Origin: Acrasis kona
Taxonomy: Eukaryota > Heterolobosea > Eutetramitea > Acrasida > Acrasidae
Reading direction: 5' to 3'
DNA: 28,130 nucleotides
Assembly (NCBI GenBank): GCA_026419775.2
Contig: JAOPGA020001608.1
Location: 1 to 28,130 of the forward strand
Positions 18,549 through 27,969 of the stretch are shown here, one piece after another (the stretch's first letter is position 1; each line of letters begins with the position of its first letter). The notes below the pieces were generated by a model. It did no database searches and had not been told where the DNA came from. It saw only the letters and a list, made by a program, of their open reading frames with translations. The position numbers and the translations under genes are program-made.

Positions 18549-18701
18549 ATGGAACGTGACAAAAACATCTCAAATATCTCTTCAAGCTTGAGTAGAGAAA
18601 AGCTATCAAAGGGAAGAAAACTACAGAGTGACCGAGGAATTAACGGTAAATTTACAAGTGTTTTGTATCCTGCTGGATTTGAAAAAATGTTTATAAGATA
18701 A
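18549..18701 (+). CDS. small hypothetical + strand frame (50 codons)
   Basis: ATG 18549 to TAA 18699-18701 encodes a polar peptide (MERDKNISNISSSLSREKLS ... YPAGFEKMFIR). Its composition is far more protein-like than the hydrophobic minus-strand frame over the same bases. It may be a real short gene, an exon, or the tail of a decayed one. No homologue is recognised. Confidence 0.3.
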   Translation: MERDKNISNISSSLSREKLSKGRKLQSDRGINGKFTSVLYPAGFEKMFIR

Positions 18702-18750
18702 AAAACAACTTTAAAAAAATCTAATGTCTTCTTGTTTAATGTTCTGTCTT

Positions 18751-19450
18751 TAATTTTTTTTTTAAAAATCGCATTCTGCGACAAGCTTTATTAAAAATTA
18801 TTTACATGTGTATAAATGACTCTATACAGCTGAAGGTCCGCCTAGCTTGGCGGATTTGATAGCATCGGTTGCGCAGCGCGCATGCCAGATGGAGTAGGAG
18901 GTTTTCATCAAGATTGTTGATATCTTCCTCAACACTTGGAGTGGCTTTTTGACTGGTATCTTGTTTGAAAAGCGCTTAACTACATCCATACTAGTGTAAC
19001 CAAGTAAACTAGCATAAATAGTAGCTTTGCGTTTGTCAGTTGAAGGATGTTTGTCAAAATCAAAACCACTTTGGTATAGTGTGAATGGAAGACCCTAGAA
19101 TTTAAATGAGCCCTTTATGAGTGATCCTGGCAGCATGTTGCTTCAAATCAGGTCATTGATTGATCGCATTGCATTATAAGTGTATGGCAAATTTTTGCGA
19201 CAATTTAAAAAAACATGAGATTGGTCCTCATGTTGCAAACAACACCTCAGGCATTTGGTGTTGCTAATTTGGTTGTTGTTGTCCCAATACTGCATTTTAG
19301 AAAGCGTGCAGAGATGGGAACGGAGACAAAGGAGGAAGATCTATCATAACTTTTCTTCTATAAAAGTCAGCTTTGAAAAGCTATGAACTGCTTCAATACT
19401 GGAGAGGCAGTCAGTCATAACAAAATAGTTTTTACAATGCTACATCCATA
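18751..19450 (-). mobile_element. LINE 3' end (copy 2) with RNase H-like and CCHC remnants
   Basis: On the minus strand, from the inner side: an RNase H-like block (YFVMTDCLSSIEAVHSF, about 19420-19370), a block LRSHLCTLSKMQYWDNN, and a CCHC knuckle (KCLRCCLQHEDQSHVFLNC, about 19260-19205). The C-terminus LLGYTSMDVVKRFSNK ... SAKLGGPSAV then leads to a stop at 18822-18824. A T run at 18751-18761 represents the A-tail. RNase H plus a C-terminal CCHC is the arrangement of I/R1/Tad-like LINEs. Several in-frame stops show decay. The last 230 bases match copy 1 at 7.9-8.4 kb. Confidence 0.75.
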
Positions 19451-19581
19451 TACACGACATAGAAGTGAAAAAATCATCGCACCCCTCGTGGTTCTTATCT
19501 TGTTGGAGCGTATGAGCACGCATGTACTAACCTTATTGTTTTATTTCTTCTATAAAAACTAATTTTTTATTATGTGATACA

Positions 19582-21128
19582 TCAATTCGTTATGTGGTCA
19601 AGGAGAATATTACTCACTTGATCTGTTCTCTTTCTTTTATTTGATTTTGAAACAGTATTATTTGAAACAGAAGGGGTGGTTATAATCTCGCACTCATAAT
19701 CATTTGCAAGCTTGATTTCTTTCTCATTTTCATTCATAGTTTGATTGATAACATCTATCTCATCAGAGTTATCAATACCATTTGTTAGATCTTCATCAGG
19801 CGCATTTAAATCCATTTTAGAAAAATTACATATCAGATCTTCATCAGCCAAAGACAGTGACAATGATGACTTTTTCTTTAACACAGGTCGAAGCAGTTCT
19901 TTTGTGTTTTCATTTTTGTAGTCTTGAATCATAAGAACCCTTTCAAGTACTTGTTGCATAAAATCTGTCTTATTTGGTTGCCTTGAGTGGTTTGTGTGTG
20001 TTTTAATCATTCTTTTAATAGTGCTGTTTGTCATTTCAATTGATTGACAGCTAAATTGTCCTATTGATTTAAAAAAAATCAGGTCATCAACCATATGACT
20101 TGCAGCATGAAGGTATAGTGCCTTTGAATTTGTCAAAGTAGCATAGGCAGATATAACGCTTGATGCACTTAGTCTACACCACTCCAGATCTTTATTTTCG
20201 ACAACCATGTATGAGAAAAGTCGGATCAATCGGTACATATTATTTATAACACTCAAATCCTGATCTGTTAGTCCAAGCCACATTTGTAAATCTTTATTAT
20301 TTAAAATTAAATGAAAAACTGGGCGTATTTGAGAACCAATAACTGAGAATTTGAGATTTTGCGTATCTCGTATTAATCTAATATTGATATGACAGCTTTT
20401 AAAAAGTGCTTCAATAGTTACCAAGATGTTATCCATCTCTTTAGTTTTTAATGCAACATCAGAGAGAAAAGGATCAGCCTGGAGTTTTACTTCGATTGAC
20501 TGTAACATACTGATGGCAGCGTTTAATTTAGCACTGTCTTTTTTAGATTTTGTGATCTTGAGAATCGAATATTCTAATAGGCTAAAAAAATGGTAGCGTG
20601 GTTACAACCGAGTTTATTTGGTAGAACTGGTCGTGACAACCCATTTTTTATACAATATTATAAATATTTATTTGATAAAATGTACATACATATTGTTCGT
20701 CTCCTTTTGTTGCTAAAAGTACAGGTGTTATATCATTGATACGAACAGCAAAATTTTCATTTACAATATTACTTTTTGTGCTTTTGGGTACATGTGTTGA
20801 TGTATTGATGAATTAACAGAAAAAGCATTCAGGAACACCACTGGAACGTGCTTTTTACCCAACTTCCATACCTCTGTATTTGTTATTGTTCCAAATGAGT
20901 TGAGGTCAGTGCATAACATAATCGCCAACAGATATGGTCGTCCGATCTCTCCGGTGCTTGTCGATTGCCCAGCAAGCCTCTTTTGTTGTTGATGGTAATG
21001 CTTTTGCATACAGAATATCACTTTCTGACAAAATAGGATGGTACATAATACGATAGTATATAACATGATCCATATAGCATTTAAAATGATCTGGTTTGAG
21101 AAGACGATAGAAAATTAATGGCGGTATG
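19582..21128 (-). pseudogene. unknown protein gene, 3' exon intact, 5' half decayed; mobile-element-like
   Basis: The minus-strand exon from about 20581 to 19582 is open for over 325 codons. It includes ALYLHAASHMVDDLIFFKS, then GQFSCQSIEMTNSTIKRM, then acidic tails and a nuclear signal (SKSNKRKRT). The Leu-His ... His ... Glu ... Asn-x3-Lys arrangement resembles a region seen in uncharacterised repeat-encoded proteins of several eukaryotes, which I recall only loosely. Upstream, TACCATTTTTTTAG is a good acceptor and GTATGTACA (about 20690) a possible donor. Coding-like pieces before it (GKKHVPVVFLNAFS; NENFAVRINDITPVLLATKG; ALPSTTKEACWAIDKHRRD) lie in shifting frames, so the 5' half is broken at two or more places. 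Function unknown. Confidence 0.45.
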
Positions 21129-21180
21129 TGTTTGGGCTAGGTATAAACACCAACATAAAAGTGTTATTATCACAATATGA

Positions 21181-21634
21181 AGATTGACGTATAGGTTCAT
21201 GAACCTTTACAAATACAAAGTTGACCAAATCAACTTCCAAAATTTCGATGAAGACAATCTCAAAAATGTTCCACCTTTTTGTCGACGGGTAGCCAACAAC
21301 TGCCGGTGCCAGGTTAACAATATTCAAGGACTTGGTTTTCTATATCAATGTAGATGAGGATAGCATCTACAAAGAGCTGCAGGGTACAATTAAAGAAAAT
21401 GGAGGAAGCATCACAAGGTCGCTCGCAAGACAGCCAAATTGTATTATTTTTGAGAACGGGGATGCTGCTACTTACACCTACGTGGAAGACAAAACTGATG
21501 TACAATTATGGACTCCGGATTGGGTGTGAGATTGTATTTCAGAGGGCGAGCTTAAAGCAGGTAATGAATACATTCCAACTTTTCGAAAGGAAGTAGACGG
21601 GCCACAAAAGAAGAAGAGAAGGACTCAGTTGTAA
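21181..21634 (+). pseudogene. BRCT-domain protein, C-terminal part, decayed
   Basis: The frame from 21311 reads as a BRCT domain: an opening strand (LTIFKDLVFYINVDED), helix and glycine turn (TIKENGGSITRSLARQ), a middle strand (NCIIFENG), and the closing WTPDWV followed by DCISEGELKAG, the Trp-x-x-Asp-Cys-Ile signature. A TGA at 21527-21529 splits WV from DCIS. After it the frame continues to TAA 21632-21634 with a basic nuclear signal (PQKKKRRTQL). Upstream, 21181-21309 carries coding-like sequence (VDQINFQNFDEDNLKNVPP) one frame away. BRCT modules bind phosphopeptides or partners in DNA repair and telomere proteins. A C-terminal BRCT with an adjacent NLS does not identify the parent protein. 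Confidence 0.65.
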
Positions 21635-21883
21635 AAGTCAGCTGGTTGAAAATAGCTTGGTAAAATTAAAAATCATCTCGCACAGCGGGCTCAATAATAA
21701 ATATCTCATTCTAAAAGTTAAGCTCCTAATGTTTCTCGATGTTTCGAACCACGGAATACACTTATTTTCGACTCATATTAGATTCTTGTAGATTGTGTAC
21801 ACGATCCCGTCTAAATAGAAAATACTTATAATGATGACCATAATGTTGCCCAAAGTATTACATTTATTTACATTTGATACAAG

Positions 21884-22571
21884 CTATATACACTGTGCTT
21901 CAGCGATAATGGATTTGAACATCCTCGAGTGAGACATGGAGTTAGCGGAGTCCGACGATGACAGAGATGTTCTAGCTCGCTTGGGGGCTATAACCTCAAT
22001 GTCTTCAGATAATGTATCTTCTGGTATCTTTGGACGAACCTTCCTCCTTGGCCTGATCAAAGTACAACTTACAGAACCATCGTCCAAAGGTGATCCATTA
22101 TCCCCAATTTCCGCTTCTCCTCTTTCAAAGTTTGTGGTCCTTACCTTCTTCGAAGTTTGAACTCTCCTTTTGTCTTGTTTTCGTCCAGTTTTTCTTCTTT
22201 TTGGTAAAGAAGTGATCGCTACAGGTGTTTCGGCTGGTGTCGCTGGTTCTGGCTCGTCTGTGTTGGTTGCAGGTTGTGTGCTGGTATTAGAATCATTCAA
22301 TGCTACACTTGCTTCTACAATTACATCGTCTTGGTTTGATACATCAAACCCTGAGCCACCAAATTCCTCCTGATGGTCTCGATCACAGTCATGATCCACA
22401 CTGTCTACATCTCCTCTGTTTCGGTTTGCCAAGGTAAAGTTGATTGTGGAATAACCTAAATATGAATCGGTTTTGGCGGGACAGTATAAGTCAGTTATGT
22501 ACCTCATAACCCAATCTGGATCTTTTCTCCAGAAATCTGACACATTTGGATTATTTTTATTACAGAGGGCC
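21884..22571 (-). CDS. 3' exon of an unknown, probably nuclear, disordered protein
   Basis: The minus-strand frame is open from an apparent splice acceptor (TTAATTCTATGTCAG, exon start 22571) to the stop at 21884. The first 50 residues look folded (NPNVSDFWRKDPDWVMRY ... TDSYLGYSTINFTLANR). The remaining 180 are acidic, Ser/Thr/Pro-rich and dotted with basic clusters (LPKRRKTGRKQDKRR; IRPRRKVRPK; APKRARTSLSS) that look like nuclear signals. There is no ATG at the start, so upstream exons are expected to the right but were not recognised. No stop or frameshift interrupts 228 codons, which argues for a real exon. Function unknown; a chromatin or DNA-binding factor is only a guess from charge pattern. 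Confidence 0.5.
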
Positions 22572-23170
22572 CTGACATAGAATTAATTCAAAAAGGAAAG
22601 AATGGGGAGGCTTTTTATTGGTTATGTTAATTTACAATAATAAAGCTGTCGTTCGATTCGTACGATTTGACGTTGTACGATTTGATAGCAACGTCGCACG
22701 AGAAAAATTGAAAACAGTGGTTAATAAATGTGTATTGTTTGAGTTTCATTTCTTGTTTTCTTCATCATACTACACTAATGTATATAATAGTGGATAAAAG
22801 TCTTTAGAAAAGATGCTGTCTTCTTCCAATCATAAACAGGATGTAGGCTACATTGCAGATTCTTGGCATTTTGGCTTGAGTAAAGTCCTTAGTGATGGTT
22901 TATATAAAATGTGAAACTGGCATGGGTTTCATAAATCATAACGACTGTCGACCTTCTTTCATATTCTTTTGCGAAGCACGAAGTGCTGAGCCAGTATAGT
23001 AACAACTCAATTTATAAAAACAACCTCTGTTTCAACAGGCAGGCTACCTGCATCATCAGACGCGTTACAGAGTTTTTATTGTGAAATTTGTTACAAAATG
23101 TGGTCAACTATCATCAACTCAGGATTCGGTTGTAATGTAAGTCGCCGTTGGGGGTAAATAGGAGGCTGGC
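22572..23170. other. noncoding stretch before the subtelomere-like repeats
   Basis: AT-rich, no convincing frame. It contains a short direct repeat (GTACGATTTGA at about 22660 and 22675) and a small hairpin (GCAGG-CTA-CCTGC near 23040). Missing upstream exons of the minus-strand gene at 21884-22571 would lie here but were not recognised. Confidence 0.35.
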
Positions 23171-23983
23171 TGGTTTGGGTTGACCAAGACTGGTCCCCCC
23201 CCTCCCCCCCCCTCCAAGTTGGCTGTAAAATCATTCAATTTGGACCATTATTGAGAGAGTTATGAGACTTTGATGCTAAAAAAACATAATTTTGAATTTT
23301 TAAAATTTGGGTTTGATACAAGGTATTTGGGTTTCAAGTCATTTGGGTTTCAAGTTTTAAGTCATTTGGGTTTTGGAATTTAAGTTATTTGGGTTTTAAA
23401 TTTATAATTATTTTATATTCTCAAATCTTAATAAACAATTTATTTAAAATAATATTGGGTTTGAATCACAGTGTTTTCGATGGAAGATGGCAGCGCAGCA
23501 GCCAGATTCCTGAGCATGGCCAAGGAGGCCTGAATTATAATATATATCGATGGAAGATGGCAGCGTAGCAGCCAGATTCCTGAGTGTTCACTGAGAGGCC
23601 TGAATCATTATATTTATCGATGGAAGATGGCAGCGTAGCAGCCAGATTCCTGAGCCTAGCCAAAGAGGCTTGAATCACATTTTTATCGATGGAAGATGGC
23701 AGCGTAGCAGCCAGATTCCTGAGGGCACTCAAGGAAGCTTGAATTACATATTTATCGATGGAAGATGGCAGCGTAGCAGCCAGATTCCTGAGCATAACCA
23801 AAGAGGCTTGAATCATAATATATATCGATGGAAGATGGCAGCGTAGCAGCCAGATTCCTGAGTGCCCACAGAGAGGCCAAAAGGCTTAAATTAAATCATT
23901 TTTTGATGAAAGATGGCAGTGAAGCAGCCAGATTTTAGAGTATTTAGAAACTTAACTTTGAAACAAGTTAAAGTATAGCAAGA
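23171..23983. repeat. subtelomere-like composite repeat, copy 1
   Basis: Order: TTTGGG-like start with GTTGACC, a C-tract (CCCCCCCTCCCCCCCC), about 250 bases rich in ATTTGGGTTT motifs, then a 69/70-bp minisatellite and a short common tail (TTAACTTTGAAACA). The same order recurs at 27355-27969 with high similarity but fewer minisatellite units. Beyond 23983 the sequence differs from what follows copy 2. Confidence 0.9.
23477..23942. repeat. 69/70-bp minisatellite, seven units (array 1)
   Basis: Units start at 23477, 23547, 23617, 23686, 23755, 23825 and (degenerate, after a longer spacer) 23903. Each has a conserved 38-base core (TCGATGGAAGATGGCAGCG ... GCCAGATTCCTGAG) followed by about 31 more variable bases. 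The variable parts fall into types such as TG(T/C)(T/C)CACTGAGAGG or CCAA(A/G)GAGGC. The last unit is the most diverged. Confidence 0.95.
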
Positions 23984-24197
23984 TTTTCAAGTATCATGTG
24001 GAATTAAAACAGTAAACTTCTTTAGTGTCAACTGAGAGTGCTTGAATTGCATTATTTCTTTATAAAAGTGCCATGCACAACAATCAAAAGATAAAGCATA
24101 TAGAAAATAGCTTTGAGGCATACTGAATTCAGAGCTAGATTCTTAAGCATAGTGCTTTAACTTTGAAGCATTTTTACAACAATTTTATCAAGCTTTA
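23984..24197. other. spacer after the repeat, nothing recognised
   Basis: AT-rich, contains weak echoes of the repeat tail (CTTTGAAGCATT-like words) but no coding frame. It ends at the stop codon of the recombinase gene. Confidence 0.3.
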
Positions 24198-26654
24198 TTA
24201 TTCTTCATCACTGTCACACATTTCAATGCGAGTTTTCTTCTTTGGTGGTTCATCATCTGAAATACCAAATTCATCACGTAACAATAAGGCACACTTAGTA
24301 TGAAACAGATCTGCCCACTTCTTAGCCAACCTTACATTATTTGAGTGATAAAAATCTGGTATTTCATAAGCATTCTTTTGTTGGATAATTGCAGCTGGAT
24401 TAGCTTCTGATCCCTCTCGTGTAACTTCGTCTATAACATGGTTGTAAGCCAACATTGCAGCAGCCTTCTTTTCATTGTATTCAGCTTGTAACTTTTGAAG
24501 AGTATCTGCTAATGTTGCCTTTGCTTGTACTGTTCGCTCGTCATTGTTTATCCTCTTTGTAACTGGATTTGTGTGGCTGTTTTCAAGTATCTTATTCTGC
24601 TTTTTCTGCATAAGATAAACATCATATGAAGCGGACCATCGCTTATGAACATAGTATGTTGCCAATTGAATAGGATCTACATTTTCCAAATCACAATGTT
24701 CAATTTTACCATCCGGATCTTCTTCCATATACTGCTCAATGATTGCTTTTTTGTAAACACCCCATAAGCTCTTCTTACCAATTTTCTGCTGCCATTTACG
24801 CATTATCTTGAGCTGTTCACTTTTGTTTAATGATTGAACAACCAGTTGCAAATGAGCATGTTGAGAATCTCTAGACTGAATACTCTGTTGAAATGCTTGG
24901 TCTTGATTCAAGATGAATTTCATCATGTTGGTACTTGTCACTCTCTCATAGCGGTATGGACTTGGAGCATGATATTCTTTAACTAGTGAGTTGCTTAAAA
25001 GAAGCTCATGCCAGCTCTCTACTGTAGTTAATGTAATTGATGCTATATCACAGTCCATCAACACAACCAAACCATCTTTCTCCATCTCTTTTTGTTTTTG
25101 TTTGAGAGCTTCCTTTCGATCTATAGAATTTACTGTTTGTAGCTTTGTAGAAGAGAATGCCAGATCAAGTACATACTTCTTGTACGGTTCCATTGCAACT
25201 AGAGTCTTCCAACAACCATGCCTCATAATACTGATATACACACCTTCATCTGGTACTCTGTTGTGGGTATGTATCCATGATAATGGACCTTGTGTAGGGA
25301 GATGAGAACGTAATGGTCTTGGTGACACACGAACTGGACATTCACAACGCTCGCCATATTTGACAAGTGCGTAATAAAAGTCTTGAATAGGCCTTGTGTT
25401 ACTACCAGTTATTGTAAATAATGGCTGGGATAAGCATCCTGGTTTAATCTTGACTATTTCTTGTGAGCATTGCTTCTGCTAAGCTCTCTTTAACCCCTAC
25501 TTTTCGATGGTTCCATAGGTAGTTCATAAACACCATTAAGAAATCTCGTGACAGATCAGAACAACTTTCAAGACTAATAACATGTGGTTTTGGTAGGAAT
25601 TTTTTTATCTTTAACCATGGTGACAATAACCTTTACCCGAACTTGATTGCCAACATCAGGTAAGCATTCAAACCTTAGATTTGCCAAGCGCATAGGATTG
25701 ACAGATGTCTCACGGTATGTACCCATACACATGAAAGCTATAATAGCCATAACTCTGCTATCATCCTCATTGTTCAAATCGGTCTTGGATAGCATGTTCA
25801 CAAAGTGACTTGTCAAGAAAGCTGGTGATTCTCGTTCCATGTTTCCATACACTCGCAACAAAGCACCACATAGAGCTCCTGTTTCCTTTTCATGTTCTAT
25901 TGATATAGAACCATGTCCTTGCCACTCATGATATTAAAAACAATGATGATCGGATCAAGTTGACAACTGAATTAAATGCATACTCTTCAATGCATCTGGC
26001 CCATATCAACAGCGCTTTATGTGTCGTCACATGGATTGGCCACATTGTTGGTTGAATGCTTCGAAATGATGGCTTGTCCTTGTTTAAATTATAAAAGCGG
26101 GCGTAGATCTTTGCTGCGCTAATAGCACACTTGTATGTTGCCTGGGCGTAGAACTGTAACAGCATGGAATTACTAGTATCTGGAATAGCATCCCAGTTTT
26201 GATTTATCATTGGTTCAAGATCAACTTCCACATTATCTATTATAGGTACTGCTTGATTGGAACCTCGTTTTATTTGAACACGATGTGTCTGAAGCAATAA
26301 TGAGTTCTCCTCATCGCTGATTGCCGGTTTGAATCCCAGATTCTTCATGTTGTTTGCCACCACTGTTCTTCGTGTTCGAAAACTCTGGCTAGAAGATTTT
26401 CCATCACTTGATCCGTGTGAGTGCATGCCTTTAATCGCGTTTAATAGTTCCATCGCAGTTGCATTTGAATACAAACTCGGTGTGGCTTCCAAAGTTGTGA
26501 CGAAGTTGGCGATTTGTAAATTAATGTCAGTTTCTGCATCAAAAAGTGGAGGTGGCTTAATTGTACGAAGCCTTTCTGCGCCTATCCTGTTTTTTGTGAC
26601 GTCTAACACTTCTTCCGAGAGGTCCTGCGATGCTGCGCCTTCTGAATGTTCCAT
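24198..26654 (-). pseudogene. Crypton-like tyrosine-recombinase transposon gene, frameshifted
   Basis: ATG 26654 opens a 242-residue frame: a polar N-terminus, then a helical region (PDTSNSMLLQFYAQATYKC; HKALLIWARCIEEYAFNSVV) that looks like a core-binding domain. The next frame (to 25574) contains MAIIAFMCMGTYRETSVNPM, a good match to the box-I Arg region, and MVKDKK at the place of the catalytic Lys. After a further frame, a last one (open from about 25460 to 24198) contains the C-terminal catalytic region: EGVYISIMRHGCWKT and EPYKKYV, with the putative His and nucleophile Tyr. It ends in a coiled coil and a nuclear signal (PPKKKTRIE). At least three frame changes. Tyrosine recombinases of this size with a nuclear tail suggest a Crypton; the family assignment is by motif pattern only. 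It lies between the two composite repeats. Confidence 0.6.
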
Positions 26655-26835
26655 CGTGTGCTACGTTTGTGTGTAATTTTTTTAAAATAGTGAAACTAAA
26701 CTATAAATAGCTGTAGATAAATGTTTGAACATGGTGTAAAGTAACAGTTATGTATTGATGATTTACTCCCATATATACTTTGTATGAATGTATCCTAGCA
26801 TCCAATGTAAGAAATGTTTGAGTTTGTGTTTCCGA

Positions 26836-27344
26836 TTTTTTCCATCACATGTCAACATTGAACTTCAAGCAGACACTATGCGCGCTCTACAGGTTAGTTG
26901 TTAAACAACACTTATCGATGTTCTTACCTCATTTTCGAAAAATGTTGATCCTGAATATTCCGGTTTTGTCAAACTGATTTTTTTACTCCAAATGTCTTAG
27001 AAATCGCACGCAGGGTGTCTTATGGTGTTTCGAATACAGCCTTAAAGTCGAGATAGTCCTTGTTAGTGTTGGGTCAACTCTGGTGCAGATGCATTTTTCC
27101 ATCACATGTCGACGATGAACTTTAAGCAAACACTATGCGCTCCCTACAGGTTAGTTGTTAGACAGTAACCATCGATGCTCTTACCTGATTTTCGAAAAAT
27201 GTTGATTCTGAATATTCCGGTTTTGTCAAACTGATTTTTTTGCTTCAAATGTCTCCGAAATCGCACGCAGGGTGCCTTATGGTGTTTCNAATACAGCCTT
27301 AAAGTCGAGATAGGCCTTGTTAGTGTTGGGTCAACTCAGGTGCA
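26836..27344. repeat. 258-bp tandem satellite, two copies
   Basis: Unit 1 starts at 26836 and unit 2 at 27094, each beginning TTTTTCCATCACATGTC and ending GTTGGGTCAACTC. The copies are about 90% alike by eye. The first bases of a third unit (TTTTTCTATCAGGG) run directly into TTTGGG-type sequence at about 27355. No coding frame is conserved between the units. An ambiguous base (n) lies at 27289. Confidence 0.9.
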
Positions 27345-27354
27345 TTTTTCTATC

Positions 27355-27969
27355 AGGGTTTGGGTTTGGGTTGACCCCGCTTGGTCCCCCCCCTCCCCCC
27401 CTCCAAGTTGGCTGTGAAATCATTCAATTTGGACCATTATTGAGAGAGTTATTGGACTTTGATGCTAAAAAACATAATTTTGAATTTTTAAAATTTGGGT
27501 TTGATATAAGGTATTTGGGTTTCAAGTCATTTGGGTTTCAAGTTTTAAGTCATTTGGGTTTTATGTTTCAAGTTATTTAGATTTTCAAATCTTAATAAAC
27601 AATTTATTTAAAATAATATTGGGTTTGAATCACTGTGTTTTTCGATGTAAGATGGCAGCGCAGCAGCCAGATTCCTGAGGGCACTCAAGGAGACAGATTC
27701 CTGAGAGCACTTAAGTAGGCTTGAATCACATATTTATCGATGGAAGATGGCAGCGAAGCAGCCAGATTCCTGAGTGCCCACTGAGAGGCTTGAATTACAT
27801 TAATTTTCGATGGAAGATGGCAGCGAAGCAGCCAGATTCCTGAGTGTCCACTGAGTGACACTGAAAGGCTTGAATTACATCATTTTTTAATGGAAGATGG
27901 CAGTGAAGCAGACAGATTTCTAAGTATTTAGAAATTTAACTTTGAAACAGGTTGAATTATAGCCAGATG
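27355..27969. repeat. subtelomere-like composite repeat, copy 2
   Basis: Same parts in the same order as 23171-23983: GGGTTTGGGTTTGGGTTGACC-like start, C-tract, TTTGGG-rich spacer, minisatellite and common tail. It ends at TATAGCCAGATGGG, where the terminal hexamer array takes over, while copy 1 continues with unrelated sequence at the same point. Confidence 0.9.
27642..27930. repeat. 69/70-bp minisatellite, four units (array 2)
   Basis: Units begin at 27642, 27737, 27807 and about 27887. The first contains an internal partial duplication (AGATTCCTGAG occurs twice), making it longer. The variable types shared with array 1 include GGGCACTCAAGGA and TG(C/T)CCACTGAG. The last unit is diverged in the same way as the last unit of array 1. 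Confidence 0.9.

Noticed and set aside
21115-21327. Minus-strand frame opposite the BRCT gene start
   Set aside because: Hydrophobic composition and no start; the + strand reading leads into a recognised domain, so this is treated as its shadow.
21527-21529. Alternative genetic code with TGA as sense
   Set aside because: Only two places (here and 16151-16153) invite it. TGA also appears as an ordinary stop in other frames, and decay explains both.
21181-21634. Assignment of the BRCT remnant to telomere protein RAP1
   Set aside because: The opening strand and nearby basic tail are suggestive, but no second diagnostic domain (Myb or RCT) is present and the position near a telomere is not evidence of function.
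23535-23816. Minus-strand repeat protein frame (23-residue units)
   Set aside because: It is open only because some units are 69 bases long; neighbouring 70-base units break it, and there is no start or conserved end.
23477-23942. CRISPR-like architecture (constant core plus variable spacer)
   Set aside because: The context is eukaryotic, the spacers are related to each other and recur between arrays, and there are no cas genes. It is a minisatellite.
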